From contig VZSF01000891.1 of assembly GCA_013398295.1 (NCBI GenBank), positions 23,501 to 87,500 of the forward strand: 64,000 bases of DNA. Reading direction: 5' to 3'. The DNA comes from Chionis minor (Eukaryota; Chordata; Aves; Charadriiformes; Chionididae). The first letter of the stretch is position 1. Each line of letters opens with the position of its first letter. Under the pieces are notes generated by a model. The model saw only the letters and a program-made list of their open reading frames with translations, was not told the DNA's origin and ran no database searches. A program made the translations under genes and the position numbers. Below, piece after piece: positions 51,421 through 64,000 of this stretch.

Positions 51421-54400
51421 ATAACCAAAACCCCTGGTAGGAGGGGAGGTAGTGAGCTATCCCTACTCCTTTCTCAGCCTCCTCGCAGCCAGCACTCCTC
51501 GTGGACGGCCTGGCGGTGCATTCTGTGTCTGCACAAACCTTTCTTAGCAATGATGATGTCTTTTCCTCAAGCAGCATATGTTTTTCACGCAGGAAGAATG
51601 TTTTCCCTGTCCTTTGTAAACATATGGCCCGGTGAGGAGCTGAGGGTGACGCGTTAGCATGCTTGTATCAGCAAGGGACCGTTTCATTCTTGCTACTTTA
51701 ATTGAGTTCTTTTATCTACTTTTATCTAGTTCAAAAAGTAGTCTGCAAAGTAGGCACAGGTATGCGTAAAAACGGATAGAAGAGAAAGTGGGCGCATGTT
51801 TTAGATGAGGCCTCTTAAAGACAGCACGTGTCCTTTTGAAGTCTTGAACAGTTTGGCTCTTGGCTGTCCCAAAAGCCACTCTCGCCTCCTGATACGTTGC
51901 TGCAGCAGAAGTGGGGAGATGACCAAGCACTGAAGGACCCCGAATGCTGCGGAGCCAGAGTTGGCTGCCAGGTGCTGGCCGTGAGCTCCTGCGTGTGCAG
52001 GACCCGCGTTCCGGAACTGGAGCCCGTTCAGCTCCCCCCTGCGCCACCCCAGGGCTCACGCAGCCCTTCTGGGGCACCTGGGGTGCCCGAGCTCCACCTC
52101 CCCGTCTCCCCCCTCTTCAGAATTACGGTTGCAAAGGAGAATCCATGGCCGTGTTACAGCTGAGGGAGTATTGGGTGGGTTTGCGAAGGGCAGGGCTGCT
52201 TTTCAGCGTTATAGAAATCTAAGTAAATAATAGATGTTTTTTGAAAAAGAGGAGGGGGAGGGATGTGAGTGGTTCCTGGGCTGGAGCCTGCCGAGCGCGG
52301 CACGGGCAGCTGCGCTCGCGGGAAGGAGGATCGCTGCTGCCCTAAGCAGGTCCCAGCATTCAGGGGGTTGTAGACAAAACCCAATATGTGAAACTCAATT
52401 CAGAAATGCGGCGAGGATAGCCTGGAGACTACAACAGATGCGTGCTTGTTAGACAGTGGCCTTTAATAATGCCGTAGAGAGCTCGGTGGAGGATCTGCTG
52501 AGGTTGTCCTGGCTCCGACGGACGAGAGCGTAGATTGTTTGTGGCTAGGGCGCTGCGGAAGGGCGCGCGTTGCCTTCCTGTGGGTTGCTGGGGGACAAAA
52601 CCGTCTTGGCCTTACCAACTGCCTTGGTGGATTCAGAACCGTCAGGATCTTCAGACTGCGGAGGTGAGCAGTGAACGAGAGTGCATTGACAGTCTGCTTT
52701 TTTACCTGATTTCTTCCCCTGTCCCCTAGCAGACCATTGGGTAAGTAGTCTTCATATAACGATGGCCGTACTGAGCCAGCCCAATGGTCCCAAAGTGCTG
52801 TTCCCCCAAAACATTCTCCTAGCTGTCAGCAAACTTACCTGGGCATTTCTTGGTGCTTTTATTTAAATTCCTCAGATAATCTTCTTCCATGAATTTCCAT
52901 TTTGAAGTTTCTTGTTGAAGCAAGGTATGCATTTAGCATTTCCCATGCTGAGGACCCAGAGCTCAATTACGCATTGGGGAAAAGTATCCCCTTTTGTTTA
53001 CTTCAGCTTTGTCACCTGCTTCCGTTCGATACCCTCCAGATTCTTTTGGTGGAGAAGACAGTTGAGTGATTGTCCCTTTTCCACCTTCTCCGTGCCTGAG
53101 CAGACTTCTTTTTCTGTCCCCTCCATTGTCTCCAAATCCATATTTGCAATCCTCTTACTGATGCCTGTGTCTTGACCCAGAGTCAGAGACTGAGACACGT
53201 GGCAAAGGATGGCTGGTAGGACAGCACGGGGGTAAGGTGTCTCTGTCATCACTAGTGCTGGAGCCGTGGTCACGTTGGTGTGTCTGTCCTCGTGAGCAGG
53301 AGGCGAGGGGTAGTACGTGTCCTAGTGTGAAGACCTGGCAGACAGAAAGATGGTGTCTGGCCGTGTAGGGAAAAAACGATTAAGACTTCAATGTTTATTA
53401 AGAAAAAAGCAACCAGCAGCGCATTTCAAGCACTCATCACACAACATAATTTTGCTGTTGGAAGTAGTGGGATTAAGAAAAGTCTTTCTAATGTTGGTTT
53501 CTTTGAATTTGTAGAATATCAATGGGGTTTTAAAAAAAAATCAATTAAAAATAAGGGAAGTGTGTGTAAAAACATTGTCAAGAATTTCTATCTTTCATTT
53601 TTTTAAAACAAGCTCTAGCAAAAATCCCCACAGAAGTTCTGTAGTGCATATTTGAATGCTTTTGTTGTAGCCTCATTAAACTTGGCTTGTCTGCAGATAC
53701 AGCTGGCATGTTATTAACTGTGCTCCAGGCTTGGGGAAGCCAGAAAGCAGCCTCCACCCCCTGGTGCCGGCTGGCTTTAGGGAAACGTGCCAGCATGGGT
53801 TGGTCCTCTTCAGCTGGCTGGCTTTGGGAGCGCTCGCCCGAGCATCTCTGCGTGGCCTCTGGGTCCGGGAGCCCAGGGCGCAGCCCGCCTCAAGTGCTGA
53901 CTGGAGGGAGGGCTCTGCGGCATCCTCCGTGCCGCCTGGCAGCCCGCGCCCGCGCACCCCGGCAGCCGCTTGGGAGCAGGATGGATCCACCAAGGTATGT
54001 GGCCTCCCATGGACAACCTCAGCCGGGTGTCTGCGTTCCCCGTAGGGCTCTTGTGCCTTTCTTTACTATGGGTTGGCAAGAAGCAAATTAGCGATCATCT
54101 GCCAAACAGTTTCTCTGTTCTGAACGAACTCGTTATTGGACTGAACCAGTGAAATAAATTGAATAAGGGAAATATTTTCCCTGCACCTGCTGGAGAGGCT
54201 GTTGCTCTCCACGCCGGGTTTGCACATCAGAAGACCTCCATCAGAGGTCTAAGCAGCTTCTGACTTTCTTCAAGGCTTTGTCAAGAAGTATATACCTTTT
54301 GAATGCTGTTTCATTTAAGTACTTTTAATAGATGCTTTTAATGGTAAGGTGAATTTTCAAAATAGATTTCAAAATTTTAGAAAATACATTCAGTAGAAAT

Positions 54401-57400
54401 TTAGGTTAAATAATGTGTATTAAGTATAGGTAAAGTTATTCAGACTTCTTGCTTATTACAATCAGCTTTCTTTGACTTAACTAGTAAAAAATTGATCTGG
54501 GGTTTTCAAGGCACTTGGTCTGTTCATGTTAAATACTTCCTAGGGCATGTGAGCACTTCATACTCTTTAAAAATTTAGACTGGCAAATCCTTTCTGACAT
54601 AAGGAAATACTATTCTTACTTTGTCATGGATTTAAGAAGTCATCACTCTGATTTGGCTTAAGTTTTGACTGTTCCTGGAAGGGGTGTTCCTTCCATCTCC
54701 TACCTTATGCTGATACAAGGTTTGTGTTGTCTTTGGGAGATGACATTTCAGACAATTAAAAGGATTAATTTTCAGTCTGTGCGGATCCTGGATCTGGTGC
54801 CCTGTGGAGCTGCACAGGGCAGGGACAAGAGGTCAGGGTTTGGGGTAGAATTCAAGACCTTCCCCCTTAACAGCCTGACTTATTCTGGATGAAAATGACT
54901 GTAATCACAGCTTCACCAGTTTGCCTAATAACACACTTGAGACTGGTGGAAGAGCCAAGGTCTTTAATCCAGGTGGATTTCATTGTTGGTGACACCTATA
55001 ACCATGTGTGTGTGTGAGCTTGCTCTCGAAGGAACCGTTTTTTGTGGCCTGTGGGTCCATCTCTTTAGGCTTCCTTGAAAATCTTGCTCAGCATAATGGT
55101 GAAAGACTTCTTGGCTCCTCTTTATGTTGCTGCTCAATTACTGTTAGCCTTGCTGAGGAGGACATAAGGAAAGGCTGAAGAAGCCCATTGCTTTTCTCTT
55201 CTCCAGGGAATCTGTTACATTAAACATTTGAATAGATTTTTGAACGTAATTCCCAGTCATTTCCTCTACAGTGAACTCAGTTCAGTCATGCAGACTTTGT
55301 ACTTAATGATATCTCTTAAAATAAATGAGATTGGATATAATTTATATTAAATGGTCATTTTAGAAATCTACATCTACTAATTATTCATTAGAAAATTCGG
55401 AAAGACTGAAGTAGAATAAATTCCCTTTATGACCTCACAGTCTACAGAAATATAAATATATACACCTGCGTTCGTTTTCTCTGAGCAGAACTGAATGCAG
55501 GTGATTTACTGGACTCCAAGAGTAGTCTAAGCAGATCGGAATTGCATTGTTCAATCTGCATCAATAAACCATAGCAACCAACTAAGTCAAAACCAGCCAA
55601 AAATTCCACATGCCTCTAGGACAGTTTTTTAACATTTACGATGGTGCTCAGGTTGCGGTCTGTCTCTGCACCGTGTGGGACTTGGCGTTTGTGAGTCCTT
55701 CTGGTTGTCTCCCCGGGGTGGCCGCTCTCTGCCCTCCCTCTCCCCGCAGCCCGCGCTGGTGTCCCTGCGGCCTCCCTCCTCCGGGGCCGTTCCCTCGCCT
55801 GCTCCTGCCGGGCTGCCGGTATTTCGCACCTTGCTCCCGGCAGCCTTTCCCTGACGCCGTGCGGGCATTTGCCCTTTCCTGGCCCCACGTGTAACTGAGT
55901 CACTTCACAGTTTATACGTGTAAGCTGCACTTCACTGTGTTACTGCTCTCTCCTTTGCTCTCAGCTGCAGTCGCTCTTCCGTCCCTTGTCCCAGAGCCAG
56001 CCCTTCCCTGGGGCTCTGTACACGTGCAGAGCCTTCCTGGAACCGTCCCACGGGGACCAGCATCTGCAGATCTCCTCGAGGTGCTGCGAGACATCCGGCT
56101 GCTCCATGGGCTCTTTGGGAGGCAGTCTCCGCTAGGTTCGGCCCAGCTAAAGATGCCCGTTAGTCAAGTCTGTGTTCACAAAACCTAGCGAATGATTTAA
56201 TTTGCATTCAGATCCAACCTGGATAGCTGCTTGATCTCACCTTACAGCCCTTCTCTACTCCCTCCTCTTACAGACACTTGCTGTGGTTTGCTTTCGGAGA
56301 GCTGTTTCATGCAGGAATTGTATTCCATCAGGTGTTTCAGTGGTGTCCGGTGTAACTGGGATGTATTTTGGCTGGAGCCTCTGGCACCTGTAAAGCAAGC
56401 AGCTAATATTCCTTGCTTTTATGGAGGATAAACTGTCATCTTTAGGAGGCTGTCACAACGCTGTTGCATTCCTCACACAAATTTAATCCAAAATTTGAAA
56501 CAAAAGAAAATGAAAGAGTGTAGGACTTTCTTGTCTCATAGCTTAAATGAGAGAATACTGAGTTTTCTGGCTGCCAGTTTAAACTCTGGAAATGCAAACC
56601 TCAGGAGGAAAGATGCTCTTTCTCTCGATAACTAGGTATACACATGCATATCTACGATGTAGAAAATGCTTCATTTTATGTTAATCAGTTCCATTTTGAA
56701 GACCTGACTCGCTGAAATTTCCTGTATTGGAGATAACATCATTCCTGGGGAGGGGAGAGCATCAGTCTCAATTAAAAGAGGAACGAGGAGAGCTAGTCCT
56801 TACAGCCAGTTGGGGGAAGTGGTTTTGCGGGTGGTACCGGAGTTGGGAAAAATGCACTCTTGAGTTTAGCAAAACTGTCGTCTTTTGCAGTGGCTGCCAC
56901 AGTAGCTGGCCGTGCGTGTCTGCCTTGCCGAGTGACAGGCGGAGGCTCAGCTCTTGGAGGGCCTGGCCACTCCGAGCAGGGGGGAGAAGGGAGGGAAGGA
57001 GGATGGGGAGAAAAAACAATTTGTGAACTTGCCCCTTCTGAGACAGCAAACGCTCCTCTCCCCGTGCCCAGGACCATTGCTGAACAGCCGGCAGCTGCGT
57101 CCCGCTCTCCTCTCGCTGTCAGCGAATGTCACTGCAGAAACCTCTGCGCTTTCAAGGAGTCACTATTTGTACGTGGGGAATAGAGGAAACTCATGGAAAG
57201 AAATGTTGTGGTGTGTGGGCTGCTCTACATTTTACTCTGAGGAAGATCATCTCCACAAATGTTTTAAATTAGGCTATCCTTGATAATTTTGGTGGTATGG
57301 AGCCCAACCAAAATGTCAGGAAAAAACAAGTTGCTCTGTTAAAGCAGACATGAAAAAAACGAAGGGCTTAACTTTTTTCCTGAGGGTGATAAAACAGCAC

Positions 57401-57664
57401 CGCACAGCTGAAAATCAATCTGACCTTCGCTCACGTGATGCTGTTGTCTCAGTCTGTCTTTCATTTCCTTTGGTTGAGTGAAGGCCATGGCATTCAGTGG
57501 GGAGAATCCTGTTTTCTCTGGAAAGGCTTCGGTGCTTGCATAAGTTGACTCCATAAAGAGAGTTTCTGTAAAACTTCGAATTATTTCATTAAATTTAAAA
57601 AAAAAAAGTCTTTTTTCCCTTACTAGCTAGCAATCACATTAAGGTAAAGAAGATACATGCTGGG

Positions 57665-57696
57665 AAAAAAAAAAAAGAAAAAAAAGGAAAAAAAAG
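57665..57696. repeat. A-rich purine tract
   Basis: A runs interrupted by single or double G. Another A run sits at 57597-57607. Low-complexity sequence only. Confidence 0.8.
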
Positions 57697-58559
57697 TCTT
57701 TGTGATACAAAACATTCTGTTTTAATTAAACCTAGAATTAGCCAGTGACGGTATTTTGAAAAGAAGGCTTCATGCAGCAACAGGAAACCTGCACATTCAT
57801 TTAAAAACAGAAATTTGTACCCAAAGGGGAGAAAAAACGCCAATTATTTTTTCCAGAGATATTTTAACATTCTGTGTTGTAGGCTTTGCACAAACAAAGA
57901 GAAGGTACCCAGATACACGTATATTTACATATACATCAATAAACCAACACTTAGGGCTTGTGTATAAGCAATATTATTGATTTTCAAAATAGAGGCACCA
58001 TTTCAGTGGGTGAACTACTAATTTTGCGCAACATCCTGCAGCAAGTGGTTCCCACCTCATTTTCCCAAAGACAGAGGATGAACTAAATTAACGGGTAAAA
58101 TTCTGTGCAGAATTTAATTCTATTAAACGACGGCACAAACAAAAGGGAAAACGACGTGCATAAGCATCGATACTCTTTTTTACATCTTGAAAGCAATTAA
58201 AAGTGCAATTCATAGCTGTTCACCCAGTCCCCTGTTTTTTTCATCCTCATTGAATTTAAATACAACTCAGAGCCAAAGTGTTGCCAGGTATTTCCTTGGG
58301 AAACAGTTTAAGTTTTACACACAGGCTTTAGAAAACTAAGATTGGTTTGAGTTCTGCCTACCCTTCACTGCAGTTTTCCTGACTCATCTCGTCACGTGCA
58401 GATAACATCCTTTCGTGTCACCGTCATAAACTGCTCTGTTGCTTTATATTTTTGTGCTATAGATACCTTAGCTACTGAGCGTGGAGAGAGTTAGGGAGAG
58501 CTGCTGTTGTGCAGTAAATGTTGCCTGTTTTAGGAAAGTCTGTAGGAAATGCCAACTTC

Positions 58560-58930
58560 TTGTTAAAAAGATAAAGACAGAGATTGGATTTAGCTGTAGA
58601 GATTAATCCCTGCTTCGCAAAGGTTAAGAATGAAACAGTTTGTTCATTAATCTATTTGGGATGATGGAGATTAATTTCTGACTACAGCTCTTTATTTAAG
58701 TGTGGTTTGTCTGATGTGCCAACCATCGGCCACTGTTTTATGTGCTATTTAAAAAAAAAAAAAAAAAAGGAAAAACAGCGAATGTAAAAGATGTTGGGAC
58801 CTTTTCCTGGCGAGCTGTGCTACTCAGGTCTCCATGTAATATGCCAAAATGCTATTTGCATAAATGTAGAATTTAATAAGTTATCATTCTGATTAACGCC
58901 ATTAACTGCTTAACTACTGTAGAAATTGGC
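58560..58930. promoter_or_regulatory. Candidate intronic regulatory block with OTX/PITX-like site
   Basis: Non-repetitive AT-rich sequence containing GAGATTAATCCC (TAATCC core at 58604-58609, a K50-homeodomain-type site) and GAGATTAATTTC. After the poly-A tract come several TTAA/TTAAT motifs. Composition-based inference. Confidence 0.3.
58751..58768. repeat. Poly-A tract (18 A)
   Basis: Uninterrupted A run. No retroposon body is recognisable upstream of it. Confidence 0.9.
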
Positions 58931-59469
58931 TTCCAAAGTTGTTTGATGGTAGCTGTTGCTCTCCACGTCATTCCATTTGCTGTCTCGCTGGGGATAATGG
59001 TATGCAAGGGAAAGCAAGAAGGTCAAGGATCTTTTTGTTTAGTCTCTTTGCACATTAAAAGTTCTATTATGTGTTTGTATTGCATGTGGTTTCCAGTCTG
59101 TTGGCTACAATGCTTTCAAAATCCATTGATGATGAGTTTGGGAAGCTAAATATATCTTGTGGGTTATGACTACCAAGCTATCACTTTGTGTAGCAGTCAG
59201 GGCCAATATTTAACAAGTGTTTTTCGGAATGAGGAATTTTGAAACCGAGTCAAATGATCTTACAAAAGGGTTAACAGAAATGCTAATATAGAAGATGACA
59301 GCAAATGCTCGCGCGGTGCTGGCGGTGGGGGTGTTTGGAGCCACGCTACGCTATTTGTGGGGAAGTGGTTCTCAGGTTGGGGTTTTTTATGGGTTTTTCT
59401 GGGGGCGGAGGAGGGCTGCGGTATTGTTGTGAGTGACACAGCCGCCACAACGCTGAATGGGGTTGATAA

Positions 59470-59670
59470 AAGCGGTGTCCTCTACCGCCGTCCCTTTCTC
59501 TGCCCCGGCAAGGAGTAGGTGCGGCGTGCTGCGGTGGGGGCGTGCGTGGGGGCCCCGGCGGGCTCGCCCCACGGCTCCCCGCTGTCCCCTTGTCTGCCGC
59601 CCGCCGTCCCCCCCGCCGCTGGCAGGGCAGCCGGGCTCCACCGAGACCTCGCTGCTGCTTCTTGCCCGAC
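59470..59670. promoter_or_regulatory. CpG-dense patch
   Basis: A hand count gives about 23 CpGs in roughly 210 bp, in C/G-rich sequence that begins and ends abruptly. It is shorter than a standard island but similar in character to the patches at 4.5 and 20.4 kb. Function unknown. Confidence 0.35.
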
Positions 59671-60079
59671 ATTTAAGGGAATGCAAAACCAGACTGCAGG
59701 ATGCAGCCACATCCTAAGGGCTGGCACAGCCGCCTCGCTTGTTTTCTCTCTCCAGCTAGTAGACTGACCTTTTAAAAAAGCAGCTTCAGCTGCTGCGAGG
59801 CACTGACAATAGCTTTAATAGGCTTCATTTTGGTATGAAATAGCGATGGTTGCGTTTTGATAAGGTAAACTAGCAGCCATAAGCGTGGCAACGAGGGTTC
59901 GTGGTGTAGCCGGTTGTTTCAGGCAGTGTACAAACTCAGGCAGATGTCACTGCCTCCCTGCCACAAGATACACATTTTTCTTTTAAAATGAAAGCAGAGA
60001 TTTTATTTTTTTAAAGCAATTTGTGTTCTGACTGCATGAGTACCTTCACACCTGTCAGTTGAATCCAGTGTGTTCGCTC

Positions 60080-60310
60080 CCCAGGGTAACCTGACATCTG
60101 GGAAATTCTGCCTCAGCCCAGACTGATCCCCTTCGCAGCATCTTTGGTATTTTGAATCGAAATGGAGTTACACCGTCACACATCATCCTTTGCATTATTC
60201 TGTTCTGCTCCAGTATATTCCTGCTTTTATAACTTCTGGTTTAAATCCCGCTCTTGGGCTATTCCAGGAGTGTTGCAGTTATCTGTAAGCTGTCTTGCTT
60301 TTTGCTGTGG
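60080..60310. repeat. Diverged direct repeat, copy 1
   Basis: Collinear with 61975-62230. Shared landmarks in order are CTGGGAA, GCACTGAT/AGACTGAT, ATGGAG, TCACACA, TATTCTGTTCTGCTCC (15 of 16 bases shared), TTCCAGGAG, and a GCAGTTATCTGTAAGCT block. Overall similarity looks moderate, so the copies are old. The repeat family is not recognised. Confidence 0.5.
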
Positions 60311-61974
60311 GGCTGGTAAGCTCAAAAACATCTGCAGGCAGGGTCGGTCCAGCTTGCTGGTCTTCAGAGGATATTTACAGAGTTTCATAAGGCTTGGACC
60401 CATACCCACACCCATCCTAGATGCAGTGTCTACAGATTTATCCCCGAGAGCCTCTTACAAGCTTTGTTTGTATTACTATCTAGAGCTATCCCACTGCAGA
60501 AATCCTCCGGAGAGAGAAGTGGTCAAGAGTACTTAGAAACATCTGTTAAAAATTCAGACAAACACTGCACTGTCACTAGAAGCAGTTACGATGGGGCGAA
60601 TGAAACTTATCACGTGGTGCTACAGGAAACAGGGACGTTTTTCTTGTTCTTTTACTTTTCCTTAAAAATCGATAGTTTGGTCAGTAGATATGAGAAAATG
60701 CCCCTGCAGAGCACACTTGGGGCGGGCAGCTGCTTTTTACCAATGTCACAAAGTCGCTTGAGAGCCTCGCCTCGCAGTCTTACGGGAGCACTGTTTCCAG
60801 AGCACTCACGTTTGATTCATCACACGCTTTCTGCTCGTTTCAAGAAACCCTGCATTAATTGTGCAGACCTAGAAAGAGGTGACATCAGGAGATAAAGTGA
60901 CTTCACTGTGACTCTGTTGCTTGCCATGCTTAGGCAAAAGGGAGGACGAAGTTGTAGCAACAAATCTAATGGATGAACTTTCTGACTAGTTGCTGTTTTG
61001 TGTGTGGCTACGTACGGGATTCGGTGAGTACTTAAGAAATATTGGCATTTGTCCCTGATGATGTATCGTGAAGTTCCAGGCAATTTGGCAGAAAAAAAAA
61101 GGTTTCTTATGCATGAGGCTGGACTTGCTGTGGTGTTGTGCTGCTTCATGGCAGTAGTCCAGCTCAGCCCCCCACCCGACACCATTCCCCACGGAGTACT
61201 CTCACCTCCCTTTCCCATCCGCCTCCTGCAAGCAGGGCAAGAAGCAGCACGAGCTGTGCGGGTCGGCCGGGTGGCACACGCGTCCCGATTGCCTAGGACA
61301 GGGCCAAGAGCCGCACTCGCTCTGATAAGTGCCGATTCTGTTCTTAGACTTTCTCTCAGCAGAGACATGAACTGGGGTTTCTGTCCTACCCAATCAAAGG
61401 GAGGTTCACCAGTCTTATAGAAACTCGATTTCTATAAGAGAAATTCAATTTATCTCCGAGCCCTCAATCCCCAGTCCGGTGTGATTCAAAAGTTAATAGG
61501 AAGGGACAAACAGTTAAGACATATGACAGGCAATATGATCACATAAACCTTGTTTTCTTAGGATGCCAGGCTGAAAAAAATGAACACAAAGCTCTTGAGA
61601 ATAAATGAGTCACTTCAGATTGAGACTTGATGGACAATGTTGGCTTTGTTATCGCTCTGCAGGTAGCGAGGGGATGGGGTTAGGGAGAATTTCCAGAAAT
61701 CTAGGAGAGTCATTATTGGAAGGGTAAAGCTTCCTCTGCCACGCATCCCCCGTAGTGGACCCCGCATTACCCTGGTCCCTCCTCCTTTTAGGAGCCTTTT
61801 GAGGAAAAGTCCCCTGTGACAGGAACATCTCTCAGGTCTTTTCATCTGTGAGCTGCCAGGTGAAAGAATGGGGCTAGAGAACAAAAGATGTTCAGATACC
61901 GCAGACAAGCTTTTGTAGGATCTGCCACATCAGCTGTCTCTTATAAGGTCTGCTGTATTTTCTGTTGATGGTGC

Positions 61975-62230
61975 GCTTCCCCCGAGGATTCCCCCACACC
62001 TGGGAACGCCTGCCATAACCCGCACTGATATTTTCCTCAATGCCTTTCATTTCTGCATACAGATGGAGCTGGGATATCACACACCGTCCTTGCCCTTACT
62101 CTGTTCTGCTCCTTGGCAGTCCCAGCTTTCCTGGCTGGGAGCTTTCATCCCACCTCCCTCTCAGCCTTTTTCAGGAGGGGCTTTGCAATTATTTATAAGC
62201 TAGCTTGTCCCGTTTTCTGACATTGGCAGT
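61975..62230. repeat. Diverged direct repeat, copy 2
   Basis: Same orientation as copy 1 about 1.9 kb upstream, with TACTCTGTTCTGCTCC near 62096-62111 and GCAATTATTTATAAGCTAG near 62185-62203 as the clearest shared blocks. It could be two insertions of one ancient interspersed family, decayed terminal repeats of one element, or a local duplication. No PBS, polypurine tract or coding remnant is recognisable between the copies. Confidence 0.5.
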
Positions 62231-64000
62231 GTAGTCTGCGAAAGAAAGAGGAAAGCTAAGTCTATGTTCTCTGGTTTTACAGGGAGCAGAAAACTTGAAG
62301 TAAATGTTGCTGGTCTGTATTAGCGAGATATTTTGGGTTTTTTTTAAGGAGGCAGGGAACCCTCCCTTTAACATCAGTGTTCTTCTGAGTGGAAAAAGTC
62401 ATAGTGGCCTGTAACCACCTTTGATGTGTTTGGAGATCCTGGAAGGGCAGGCAGCCAAGGCGTTTGCGTGCTTTTCAAGGTGGGGCTGGACATCCTGCTT
62501 ATCCTGTATTCCCTCTTTGTCATCCTCAAGGGGATTTTCTTTCTCCTTCCTCCTACCACATGTCAGAATAAGCAGCACCGTGTGGTTTGCCTCCTTCTCC
62601 TTCCACTTGTCGTGTTCTGGGGCTTGAGATTTTCCAAAATACATCATGGTAAGAGGCAAAGCTATAATGATTTGGGCATTGTAGCTCTTCTAGAGGCATC
62701 TTTAGATTCTCTGAACGAAATAAACGACTATTCAAGCTGAAGAGCAGCATTTTCTCCTTTTTGCTGCTGCAAATAGGTGGGCGGAGTGACTAACTGTTCC
62801 TCTGGAAATAGTGAAGGGGACAGGCTGGTCTGCCCAGTATCACAAGTTGGATGATGCACTTGCCTGTTCACCCCATCCTCCACCACATCGATGTTTTGCT
62901 TGCCTACATGCGTTGCATATGTGTGAGAGAATTATAGGTCTCCCGGCTACCTTCTCTTCCAAAGATAACTCAAAATACAGAGTCTCTTCTAAGGAGAAAT
63001 GTATTCCCCTTCCAACGTTGTGCGCACAGAAATCAAATTTCTTTTGCTTTTGACCAACCTTAGATAAAACCTGATGGTTGCAGCTGAATCTCACTGAGTT
63101 TTTCATTAAAACTGTTCAAAGCAAAATAGAGGGTGGAGGATCTCATGTGAGCCAAAACTAACCTCCCTGTTCCTGGCAGTGAAGCTGCCTTGCCAACTTT
63201 CACACAGCCGTGCTCTCTAGCACCTCCTTTGAACATGAGTGTGGTTCTGGAGGCCGTTTTGAAGCTCCCACTTGAAACACTCTCTGTGAGCTAGTGGAGC
63301 ATTTTCTGGCACTTAAGCTTCTGTATCTGGTGGCTGTTTGTGCTATACTGAGCAATGAGTCATGGTTTGCTAAAGAAGAAAAAAAAGGATTTCTTAGAAA
63401 ACCTTTCAGAAAGGCTAAGGTTGTTTTTCAGCTGGAAGTGCTGTCGGTGTCTGTGGTGAAATTGGTGTGGCGAGTGACCTCCGCAGTGTTTCTAAGAATT
63501 ACCAGATAGTGTAGTGGCTCATCTGAATACTCTTTTTATATGATTTTTGCAGCCAGTGACTTCCTCCTAGGATAGGATATTTCTTTCATATTTTTCGCCG
63601 TCTGGACTGCTGGATATGGGGACTTGTTCCTTGCTATACTTTTATTCTTAATTATATACTTGAATTACAAAAGTGAAAACCCCCTCACCTCCTCCTGCTG
63701 AAATCTTGAGGAACTCTGGGTGTTCATCATCCCAAACAGTCAAGTAATTGTGCGTCAGGCTTCGCTCTGAGTTGGTTCTTTTCCGTAGCTTACCAGATCG
63801 TTAATGTTTCAGTTGGCTGGCTCTGAATCCGTGACAGCAGTGCAAGTGAACAGAACTGTGCTACCACAGTCTCCCAGCCAGCTTGTCCGTGACGTTAGCA
63901 TTCGGGATGCACCAGCAGCACGGTCCGAGGTGGCACTGCAGGGTGGGTAGGTGTGCGTGAGCGAGCAGGTAATGGGCACGGTGAGGGTGCTGCCGAGTGC

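Larger units (their letters stand above)
45353..64000 (+). other. ZNF423: ZNF423 intron downstream of exon B (partial, at least 18.6 kb)
   Basis: Phase-1 intron starting with GTAATG. The next constitutive exon, the large one encoding most zinc fingers, is not reached before base 64000. Contents are a GC-rich segment at 46.4-47.15 kb, a candidate cassette exon at 49283-49363, GC-rich DNA at 50.2-50.45 kb and a strong CpG island at 50.66-51.42 kb. There are further GC-rich segments at 52.3-52.6, 53.75-54.0 and 55.7-56.1 kb, and a CpG patch at 59.5-59.7 kb. Homopolymer tracts lie at 57.67 and 58.75 kb, an AT-rich candidate regulatory block at 58.56-58.93 kb, and a diverged direct-repeat pair at about 60.1 and 62.1 kb. 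Stretches 47.2-48.9, 54.1-55.6, 56.1-57.6 and 62.4-64.0 kb show nothing I can name. Confidence 0.92.

Noticed and set aside
50650..51657. 335-codon + strand ORF, the longest in the window
   Set aside because: It lies in the CpG island, where stop codons are rare, and other frames on both strands are also unusually open. The translation is Arg/Ala/Gly/Pro-rich with no recognisable domain or repeat of a known family.
52998..53273. 91-codon minus-strand frame with Lys/Glu-rich translation
   Set aside because: Considered as a LINE or gene fragment, but no family motif could be recognised and the frame is short.

Overview
The window is vertebrate nuclear DNA, most probably from a bird. Three observations point there. 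It contains CR1-type LINE fragments (27.07 kb, and an older CR1/L3-like piece at 26 kb), very little other interspersed repeat, and scattered CpG-dense patches inside otherwise AT-leaning intron. Turtles and crocodilians also carry CR1, so the call is 'sauropsid, probably avian'. No prokaryotic, organellar or viral gene organisation is visible.

One gene is recognised: ZNF423 (also called OAZ, Ebfaz or Zfp423), a multi-C2H2-zinc-finger transcription factor, on the + strand. Two internal coding exons are present. Exon A (17771-17830, 60 bp) encodes the acidic N-terminal stretch that starts VEEGE.SDF. Exon B (45152-45352, 201 bp) encodes a Glu/Asp-rich linker and the first, atypical zinc finger. 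Both start and end in phase 1, so they join without a frame break, and the joined peptide matches the known start of vertebrate ZNF423. The first exon lies upstream of base 1 or is not recognisable. The large exon carrying most of the fingers must lie beyond base 64000.

The rest is intron: 1-17770 (upstream intron), 17831-45151 (27.3 kb) and 45353-64000 (at least 18.6 kb). I found no tRNA, rRNA, recognisable ncRNA, CRISPR array or intact mobile element. The introns hold homopolymer and short tandem repeats, a GC-rich 16-17 bp minisatellite (39641-39742), two LINE remnants and a pair of diverged direct repeats (about 60.1 and 62.1 kb). They also hold several CpG-dense segments, strongest at 50.9-51.4 kb and 20.27-20.54 kb, and AT-rich, homeodomain-site-rich blocks that are candidate enhancers.

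The best lead for something undescribed is an 81-bp open segment at 49283-49363 in the intron after exon B. It has canonical AG/GT flanks and the same phase-1/phase-1 frame as the neighbouring ZNF423 exons, so it could add 27 residues without breaking the frame, or serve as an alternative first exon. The second lead is the CpG island at 50.9-51.4 kb, which has a good splice donor at 50932 and could be an internal or antisense promoter. Long ORFs in the GC-rich patches look like chance reading frames. Conservation claims cannot be tested from one sequence and are marked as inference.
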